This document shows positions 1 to 5,154 of a stretch of 6,189 nucleotides of DNA, piece after piece; position 1 is the stretch's first letter, and every line of letters begins with the position of its first letter. A model generated the notes under the pieces. It worked only from the letters and a program-made list of their open reading frames with translations. It was not told where the DNA came from and did no database searches. The stretch is taken from NCBI GenBank assembly GCA_028678715.1, contig JAJRCY010000059.1, positions 1-6,189 on the forward strand. The letters are read 5' to 3'. The translations under genes were made by a program, and so were the position numbers. Origin of the DNA: Methanomicrobiales archaeon. GTDB taxonomy: Archaea; Halobacteriota; Methanomicrobia; Methanomicrobiales; JACTUA01.

Positions 1-151
1 CGCCTGCGGCTACGGCCCCATCGCTGCCATGGTGCTCGCGGCAAAAGGACTGGGTGCACGGAAGGCTGAGCTCCTCCAGTATACCACCAGCGGGGACGTG
101 ACCGGGGACCGCGGCCAGGTGGTGGGGTACGCGGCCATCGCGGTGATGTAG
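1..151 (+). CDS. MEMO1-family protein (AmmeMemoRadiSam protein B-like), C-terminal fragment
   Basis: Only the last 49 codons are present, read from base 2 and ending at the TAG at 149-151; the 5' part lies outside the window. The peptide opens with [10 protein letters not shown] and continues with a SGDVTGD stretch and a final [10 protein letters not shown], the typical C-terminal signature of archaeal MEMO1-like proteins. In this family, structurally related to class III extradiol dioxygenases, the Cys of the CG-x-x-PI motif matches the conserved cysteine of the putative metal site, and it is present here. The biochemical role in archaea is not settled. The stop codon abuts the GTG start of mevalonate kinase, and the ribosome binding site of that gene lies in the last codons of this one, so the two are probably translationally coupled. 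Family assignment is fairly secure for so short a fragment; the function is not. Confidence 0.85.
   Translation, partial: ACGYGPIAAMVLAAKGLGARKAELLQYTTSGDVTGDRGQVVGYAAIAVM
142..147 (+). promoter_or_regulatory. Ribosome binding site (GGTGAT) for mevalonate kinase
   Basis: GGTGAT matches the part of the archaeal anti-Shine-Dalgarno sequence complementary to AUCACC and ends 4 bases before the GTG at 152. It supports the GTG start and lies inside the last codons of the MEMO-family gene. Confidence 0.6.
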
Positions 152-1021
152 GTGGCAACGTGGTCTGCGCCGGGGAAGGTCTTTCTCTTCGGCGAACATG
201 CGGTGGTGTACGGGAAACCCGGCCTCGCCATGGCCATCCAGCCCCGGGTTCAGGTGACCGTCCGGAAGGCGCGGCACCCGGCCCGGCCCCGGTCCTCCTA
301 CATCCAGGAGTGCTTCCGGGAGACGGGGGTCCGGGGCACCGTCTTCATCCGGTCCCAGCTCCCCAGCGCCTCGGGGCTGGGATCGTCAGCCGCCGTCACC
401 GTGGCCACGCTCTGCGCCATCAACGAGGAGTTCGAGCGCGGCTACACCCGGGAGCAGATCGCGGATCTCGCGTTTGCCATCGAGAAGAAGGTGCAGCAAG
501 GCCGGGCCAGCCCGACGGACACCTACGTCACCTCCTTTGGCGGTCTCGTGCTGATCCACGGATCGGAACGACGCAGGCTCCCGCCCCGGAACATCCCGCT
601 TGTCGTGGGGAACAGCCGCGTCTCCCACAACACGGGAAAGATGGTGGAGCGGGTGGCCCGCGAGCGGGAGATCCGGCCCGCCATGGTGAACCCGGTGCTG
701 GAGGCCATCGAGGCGGTGACCCGTGAGGCCCTGGACGCCCTGCAGAACCCCCACGAGCTGGGCCGGCTCATGAACATCAACCATGCGCTCCTGGAGGCCA
801 TCGGCGTCGGCCACCCGGCCCTCTCGCGCCTGGTGCTGGCCTCCCGGGCGGCCGGGGCCTACGGCGCCAAGATCACGGGGGCGGGCGGCGGCGGCTGCAT
901 GATCGCCCTCACCCCGAAGCGGGCGAGGGGCCGGGTGGCGGGTGCCATGGAGTCCTGCAATGCCCAGGCCATCGTGACCACCATCGACACCGAGGGTGCA
1001 CGGAGGGAAACGCATGCCTGA
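152..1021 (+). CDS. mvk: Mevalonate kinase (GHMP kinase family)
   Basis: This 289-residue cytosolic enzyme phosphorylates mevalonate to mevalonate 5-phosphate with ATP, the first committed kinase step of isoprenoid synthesis. GHMP motifs appear in order: the N-terminal SAPGKVFLFGEH (5-16) with the conserved Lys9 and Glu15; the ATP-binding glycine/serine loop PSASGLGSSAA (71-81); SPTDTYVTSFGG (120-131) with the likely catalytic Asp123; and the C-terminal KITGAGGGGC (240-249). The SPTD form, in place of SGxD, is as I recall it in archaeal mevalonate kinases. Length is slightly short but within the family range of about 280-320. The GTG start is chosen because motif 1 begins at residue 5, the preceding stop abuts it and a GGTGAT site lies 4 bases upstream. 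The 3' end overlaps the next gene by 8 bases (ATGCCTGA). Galactokinase or phosphomevalonate kinase are less likely given the context and motifs. Confidence 0.95.
   Translation: MATWSAPGKVFLFGEHAVVYGKPGLAMAIQPRVQVTVRKARHPARPRSSYIQECFRETGVRGTVFIRSQLPSASGLGSSAAVTVATLCAINEEFERGYTREQIADLAFAIEKKVQQGRASPTDTYVTSFGGLVLIHGSERRRLPPRNIPLVVGNSRVSHNTGKMVERVAREREIRPAMVNPVLEAIEAVTREALDALQNPHELGRLMNINHALLEAIGVGHPALSRLVLASRAAGAYGAKITGAGGGGCMIALTPKRARGRVAGAMESCNAQAIVTTIDTEGARRETHA
1002..1007 (+). promoter_or_regulatory. Ribosome binding site (GGAGGG) for isopentenyl phosphate kinase
   Basis: GGAGGG ends 6 bases before the ATG at 1014, inside the end of mevalonate kinase. It decides the start: an in-frame GTG at 996 lies upstream of this site and would add six residues (MHGGKR) without an equally good site. 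Confidence 0.75.
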
Positions 1022-1772
1022 CCGCGTGGTCGTGAAGCTCGGCGGATCGGTGATCACCGAAAAAAGTGGGCCCTGCCGGATCGACAGGCGGCGGCTGGAG
1101 GAGATCAGCCGGGCCATCTCAGGGCGGAACAAGGTACCGCTCATCCTGGTCCACGGGGCGGGCTCCTGCGGGCACCCGCAGGCACAGCGCTACCGGCTCC
1201 AGGATGGGGTGGACGGGGCGAACCGGAAGGGCATCGCCATCACCCATGCCGCGGTGGCACGCCTGAACCGGGCGGTGGTGCAGGCGCTGCGGCGGGAGGG
1301 CGTGGAGGCCGAAGGGATCCACCCCCTGCACCTCTGCGTGGCAGAGAACGGGCGAATCGCCTCCCTTCCCCTCGAACCCCTGGAGCGCCTGCAGGGGCTG
1401 GGAATCACTCCTGTGCTTCACGGCGACGTGGTGACGGACCGTGCCCGGGGGGCATCCATCGTCTCCGGCGACCAGCTGGTGACCTGTCTGGCAACCGGCC
1501 TGCGGTGCTCCCGTGTGGGGGTTGCCACCGACGTGAAAGGGGTGCTCGGGCCGGGCAGGAAGGTGGTGCCCCGGATCGATGCCGCATCGGTTCGGGACCT
1601 GGCCATCGGCGGGTCGGGGGCCAGCGATGTGACCGGCGGGATGAGGGGGAAGGTGGAGGAGCTGCTGCTGCTTGCGGAGCAGGGGATCGAGTCCCACGTC
1701 TTCCACGTCTCCCGGATCGGTGCGTTCCTTGACGGGAAGGACCACGGCGGCACCATCATTGGAGGGAGATAA
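1014..1772 (+). CDS. ipk: Isopentenyl phosphate kinase (amino acid kinase family)
   Basis: The 252-residue product phosphorylates isopentenyl phosphate to IPP with ATP, the defining kinase of the archaeal modified mevalonate pathway. Visible amino-acid-kinase features are the N-terminal VVVKLGGSVIT (5-15) with Lys8; HGAGSCGH (47-54), where His54 matches the IPK-specific phosphate-binding histidine of the usual GGGSFGH-type motif; GDVV (137-140) and SGDQ (151-154); DVTGGM followed by Lys213 (205-213) in the nucleotide site; and GTII near the C-terminus. That histidine and the neighbours separate it from acetylglutamate, glutamate 5- and UMP kinases. Length is normal for the family (about 245-265). 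ATG 1014 is preferred over GTG 996 because of the GGAGGG at 1002-1007. The gene overlaps mevalonate kinase by 8 bases and ends 3 bases before the isomerase. Cys53, where Phe or another hydrophobic residue is usual, is the one odd residue. Confidence 0.95.
   Translation: MPDRVVVKLGGSVITEKSGPCRIDRRRLEEISRAISGRNKVPLILVHGAGSCGHPQAQRYRLQDGVDGANRKGIAITHAAVARLNRAVVQALRREGVEAEGIHPLHLCVAENGRIASLPLEPLERLQGLGITPVLHGDVVTDRARGASIVSGDQLVTCLATGLRCSRVGVATDVKGVLGPGRKVVPRIDAASVRDLAIGGSGASDVTGGMRGKVEELLLLAEQGIESHVFHVSRIGAFLDGKDHGGTIIGGR
1761..1766 (+). promoter_or_regulatory. Ribosome binding site (GGAGGG) for IPP isomerase
   Basis: GGAGGG lies in the last codons of the IPK gene, 9 bases before the ATG at 1776. 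The surrounding GGAGGGA...ACGCATG context closely resembles the one in front of IPK. Confidence 0.7.
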
Positions 1773-1775
1773 CGC

Positions 1776-2834
1776 ATGGCAAAGGACGAACTGACATCGC
1801 CGCGGAAACTGGACCACATCCGGATCTGCCTGGAGGAGCAGGTGGAGGCAGGGAACCCGGGATTTGCCGACGTGCACCTGGTGCACTGTGCCCTCCCCGG
1901 CCTGAGCCTGGACCGGATCGACACCTCGGTCCGGTTCCTGGGCCACCACCTCCGCTCCCCCCTCTTCATCGCCGCCATGACCGGGGGGCATCCCTCCACG
2001 ACGGTGATCAACCGGAGGCTCGCTGCCGCGGCCGAGCACTTCGGGATCGGTATGGGCGTCGGGTCCCAGCGGGCAGCCCTCGAGCACCCCGAGCTGGAAG
2101 GGAGCTTCACGGTGGTCCGGGAGGAGGCGCCGACAGCGTTCCTCTGCGCCAACCTGGGCGCCGTCCAGCTCCGGGACCACGGGATCGAGTGGGCGGACAG
2201 GGCGGTGGAGATGATCGACGCCCAGGCGCTCTGCGTGCACCTGAACTTCCTGCAGGAGGCGATCCAGCCCGAGGGAGACCACGACGCCACCGGGTGCCTG
2301 GAGGCCATCCGGGATCTCTGCAGCGACTTCCGGGTGCCGGTGATCGCGAAGGAGACCGGGGCCGGCATCTCCCGGGAGACGGCGGAGCTCCTCTGGGGAG
2401 CCGGCGTTGCTACCATCGACGTGGGAGGCGCCGGGGGCACCTCCTGGGCGCTCGTCGAGTCCCTCCGGGCAACGGACGAAGGGGCCGCACGGCTGGGCCG
2501 GCGGTTCGCAGCCTGGGGCATCCCCACGGTGGTGAGCCTCTGCGAGGTGGCCGGGACCGGCGGCCCGGTGATCGCGACCGGCGGGGTCCGGAGCGGGATG
2601 GATATGGCAAAGGCAGTGGCCCTGGGAGCGGACCTCTGCGGGATGGCGCTCCCGCTCCTGCGGCCGGCCGTCGAAGGCGGGGAGCAGCTCTCAGCAGCCG
2701 TGACAGGCCTGCAGGCAGAGCTGCGGACGGTGATGTTTCTTTCGGGTTCCCGATCGGTGGCAGAGCTGCACCGGGCACGCACCTGGGTCACGGGGAGCAC
2801 GCGACAGATGACAAAGAAAATGAGAGGAGACTAA
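1776..2834 (+). CDS. fni: Isopentenyl-diphosphate delta-isomerase, type 2 (FMN-dependent)
   Basis: This enzyme interconverts IPP and DMAPP using reduced FMN and Mg2+, supplying the allylic starter for prenyl chain growth. The 352 residues are the normal length for a type 2 isomerase, a TIM-barrel flavoprotein unrelated to the type 1 Nudix enzyme. Signature segments run the whole length: RKLDHIRICLEE (10-21); the FMN-binding AAMTGGH (66-72); MGVGSQRAALE (93-103); HLNFLQEAIQPEGD (155-168), containing Gln160 and Glu161, which match the catalytic Gln and metal-binding Glu known in archaeal homologues; AKETGAGIS (191-199); DVGGAGGTSW (215-224); and the phosphate-binding ATGGVRSG (267-274). No key residue seems missing. 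It sits 3 bases after IPK and 5 bases before the RNase J-like gene, so it is almost certainly in the same transcript. The symbol idi2 is also used for this family. Confidence 0.97.
   Translation: MAKDELTSPRKLDHIRICLEEQVEAGNPGFADVHLVHCALPGLSLDRIDTSVRFLGHHLRSPLFIAAMTGGHPSTTVINRRLAAAAEHFGIGMGVGSQRAALEHPELEGSFTVVREEAPTAFLCANLGAVQLRDHGIEWADRAVEMIDAQALCVHLNFLQEAIQPEGDHDATGCLEAIRDLCSDFRVPVIAKETGAGISRETAELLWGAGVATIDVGGAGGTSWALVESLRATDEGAARLGRRFAAWGIPTVVSLCEVAGTGGPVIATGGVRSGMDMAKAVALGADLCGMALPLLRPAVEGGEQLSAAVTGLQAELRTVMFLSGSRSVAELHRARTWVTGSTRQMTKKMRGD
2824..2829 (+). promoter_or_regulatory. Ribosome binding site (GAGGAG) for the RNase J-like gene
   Basis: GAGGAG in the last codons of the isomerase ends 10 bases before the ATG at 2840. 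It fixes the nuclease start: the frame is open back to 2189, but that upstream part lies on top of the isomerase and shows no family features. Confidence 0.65.
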
Positions 2835-2839
2835 CATTC

Positions 2840-4180
2840 ATGGAAATCGAAATTGTGGCAGTGGGCGGGTATGATGAAATGGGACGGAATATGACTGCCG
2901 TCCGCTGCGGAAAGGACATTGTCATTTTTGACATGGGGCTTCGCCTGGACCAGGTGATGATCCACGAGGATGCTGAGATCGAGAATATGCATTCCCTGGA
3001 CCTCATCCAGATGAAGGCGATCCCTGACGACACGATGATGAACACGGTGGAGGGGACGGTGAAGGCCATCGTCTGCACCCACGGACACCTGGACCATATC
3101 GGGGCTGTGACCAAGCTGGCCCACCGGTACAATGCCCCCATCATCTCCACCCCCTATACGATCGAACTGATCCGGCAGCAGATCCAGGGCGAGCAGAAGT
3201 TCGGGGTCAACAACAAGCTCTTTGCTCTCCGGGCCGGGCAGCGCTACACCATCTCGGGCACCGTCATGCTGGAGTTTGTCCGGATGCAGCACTCCATCAT
3301 CGATACGGTGATGGCGGTGCTCCACACCCCCCACGGGGCCATCGTCTATGCGAACGACTTCAAGCTGGACCGGACCCCGATCATCGGCGAGCCCCCGGAC
3401 TTTGCCCGCCTGCGCCAGCTGGGCAAGGAGGGGGTCCTCGCCCTGATCGTGGAGAGCACCAATATCGATATCAAGGGGCGGACCCCCAGCGAACGGGTCG
3501 CCCGGGACCTGCTCCGGGACGTGATCACCAGCTACGAGGACGACAAGTCGGCGATCCTTGTCTCCACCTTCTCCTCCCACATCGCGAGGGTGAAGACGAT
3601 CGCCGAGTGCGCCCACGAGATCGGACGCAAACCGGTGCTCCTGGGCCGGTCCATGGAACGGTACTCCTCCACGGCCGAGCAGATGAAGCTCGTGGCCTAC
3701 CCCGGCACCCTCTCCATGTTCGGCAACCGCCGGACGGTGGAGCGGACGATGCGCCGGATGATCAAAGCCGGGAAGGAGAAGTTCATGCCCATCGTCACCG
3801 GCCACCAGGGCGAGCCCGGGTCCATCCTGACCCGGATAGCTCTCGACGATACCCCCTACAAGATCGACAAGGGGGACAAGATCCTCTTCTCGGCCAGGGT
3901 GATCCCCAACCCCCTGAACTTCGGCCAGCGCTACATGGTGGAGACCCGGCTCCGGATGCGGGGGGCCCGGATCTTCGATGACCTCCATGTCAGCGGGCAT
4001 GCCTACCGGGAGGATCACTACGAGCTCCTCCACCTGCTGGACCCCCAGCACGTGATCCCGTCCCACGGGGGCCTGGACCATACCGGGGCCTACGTCAGCT
4101 TTGCCGAGGAGGTTGGCTACAAGTTCGGGAGCGACCTGCACGTCCTCCGGAACGGCCAGCGGGTCCAGGTGGCCAGGTAG
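2840..4180 (+). CDS. RNase J-like nuclease (metallo-beta-lactamase/beta-CASP, archaeal type)
   Basis: The predicted 446-residue protein belongs to the RNase J branch of the beta-CASP nucleases, which in archaea act mainly as 5'-3' exoribonucleases with two zinc ions. Metal-site motifs are all visible: Asp31 in IFDMG (motif 1), THGHLDH (80-86, motif 2), His151 (motif 3) and Asp173 in NDFKLD (motif 4). The beta-CASP part includes VESTN (204-208), TFSSHIAR (243-250), TGHQGEP (320-326), VSGHAYREDH (384-393) and PSHGG (407-411). It is shorter than bacterial RNase J (about 550 residues), lacking the C-terminal domain, as expected for euryarchaeal forms. The ATG at 2840 gives MEIEIVAVGGYDE, a start typical of archaeal homologues. 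The first 50 or so codons look less GC-rich than the neighbouring genes. It lies between two isoprenoid genes with gaps of 5 and 11 bases. A role in RNA decay is inferred from family; a link to lipid synthesis is not shown. Confidence 0.9.
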   Translation: MEIEIVAVGGYDEMGRNMTAVRCGKDIVIFDMGLRLDQVMIHEDAEIENMHSLDLIQMKAIPDDTMMNTVEGTVKAIVCTHGHLDHIGAVTKLAHRYNAPIISTPYTIELIRQQIQGEQKFGVNNKLFALRAGQRYTISGTVMLEFVRMQHSIIDTVMAVLHTPHGAIVYANDFKLDRTPIIGEPPDFARLRQLGKEGVLALIVESTNIDIKGRTPSERVARDLLRDVITSYEDDKSAILVSTFSSHIARVKTIAECAHEIGRKPVLLGRSMERYSSTAEQMKLVAYPGTLSMFGNRRTVERTMRRMIKAGKEKFMPIVTGHQGEPGSILTRIALDDTPYKIDKGDKILFSARVIPNPLNFGQRYMVETRLRMRGARIFDDLHVSGHAYREDHYELLHLLDPQHVIPSHGGLDHTGAYVSFAEEVGYKFGSDLHVLRNGQRVQVAR

Positions 4181-4191
4181 GGGGTCCGGAG

Positions 4192-5154
4192 ATGGAGCTG
4201 CAGGACTATCTGAAGAACGTGGTCCAGGATATCGACCTGATGATCATCCGTTACTTCGGCCACCCCTACGGGCCGCTGCAGGAGGCCTCCGCCCACCTCC
4301 TGTCGGCCGGGGGCAAGCGCCTGCGCCCTGCCGTCTGCCTCCTTTCCGCCGACGCCGTGAAGGAGGGGTCTTCCTTTGACGTGGCCCCCGCGGCCCTCGC
4401 CCTCGAGCTGATCCACACCTTCACCCTGATCCACGATGACATCATGGACCATGACGCCGAACGCCGGGGCGTCCCGACAGTTCACACCCTCTGGGACGAG
4501 TCCACCGCCATCCTGGCCGGGGACGTGCTCTATGCCCGGGCCTTCGAGTTCCTCTGCCGAACTCCCGCTCCCGACAACGCCCGCGTGCGGGCCGTCACCC
4601 TCCTCGCTGACACCTGCAACGACATCTGCGAGGGGCAGTATCTGGACATGTCCTACGAGGTGAGGGACGATGTCACCGAAGTGGAGTACCTGGACATGGT
4701 GAGAAAGAAGACGGGCGCCCTCTACGCCGCCTCGGCGGCCATCGGCGCCATCATGGCCGGGGGGAAGCCGATGCAGGTCGATGCCCTGTTCCAGTTCGGC
4801 ATGTCGGCCGGGATCGCCTTCCAGATCCAGGACGACCTGATCGACCTCATGGCACCTTCCTCCGTCAGCGGCAAGGACCGGGCCTCTGACATCCGGCAGG
4901 GGAAGCAGACCCTTGTCTCCATCAAGGCCCGGGAGGCCGGGATCGACCTCACCCCGTACCGGAAGACTCTCTCTGACCCCGAGATGGACGCCCTGATCGC
5001 CCGGCTGGAGACCGCCGGGGTGATTGCAGAGGTTCGGGAAGCCGCCGAGAACATTCTGGAGCACGGCCGGTCCGTGCTCACCATCCTGCCCGGGAGCGAC
5101 GAGCGGCGGCTGCTCTTTGAACTGGGCGAGTACTTCGTCACCCGGGGGTCCTGA
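4192..5154 (+). CDS. idsA: Short-chain polyprenyl diphosphate synthase, probably geranylgeranyl-PP synthase (IdsA-like)
   Basis: This trans-prenyltransferase condenses IPP with DMAPP and longer allylic diphosphates, probably to the C20 GGPP used for archaeal ether lipids. At 320 residues it has the usual length. Landmarks are GGKRLRP (40-46); the first aspartate-rich motif DDIMD (82-86) in LIHDDIMD; EGQ (147-149); KKTG (172-175); the second aspartate-rich motif DDLID (214-218) in QIQDDLID; and KDR...DI..GKQT (228-240), which binds the IPP side. Phe77, five residues before the first DDxxD, is the aromatic chain-length stop of type I archaeal GGPP synthases, arguing against a long-chain product; a mixed FPP/GGPP product remains possible. 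The start is 11 bases after the nuclease stop. GGGGGT at 4180-4185, one mismatch from GGAGGT, is a weak ribosome binding site. The next gene follows directly. Confidence 0.94.
   Translation: MELQDYLKNVVQDIDLMIIRYFGHPYGPLQEASAHLLSAGGKRLRPAVCLLSADAVKEGSSFDVAPAALALELIHTFTLIHDDIMDHDAERRGVPTVHTLWDESTAILAGDVLYARAFEFLCRTPAPDNARVRAVTLLADTCNDICEGQYLDMSYEVRDDVTEVEYLDMVRKKTGALYAASAAIGAIMAGGKPMQVDALFQFGMSAGIAFQIQDDLIDLMAPSSVSGKDRASDIRQGKQTLVSIKAREAGIDLTPYRKTLSDPEMDALIARLETAGVIAEVREAAENILEHGRSVLTILPGSDERRLLFELGEYFVTRGS

Noticed and set aside
996..1013. Upstream GTG start for IPK
   Set aside because: The better-placed GGAGGG at 1002-1007 lies downstream of this GTG, and the extra six residues are not part of the family's normal N-terminus.
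1119..2800. Long - strand open frames (387 and 460 codons) opposite IPK and the isomerase
   Set aside because: They overlap each other and two well-supported genes, and their low-complexity Ser/Arg/Pro or Gly/Pro/His composition shows no protein family.
2189..2839. N-terminal extension of the RNase J-like protein back to 2189
   Set aside because: The frame happens to be open, but the added Gly/Arg/Pro-rich stretch overlaps the isomerase. The ATG at 2840 has a GAGGAG site and gives the family's usual N-terminus.
2918..2936. AT-rich CATTTTTGACAT patch considered as an internal promoter
   Set aside because: It lies inside the RNase J coding sequence, encodes part of motif 1 (VIFDMG), and is not followed by a gene start that would need it.
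2831..4141. 436-codon open frame on the - strand opposite the nuclease
   Set aside because: It mirrors the RNase J-like gene; composition is that of an antisense shadow and no motif or convincing ribosome binding site was seen.
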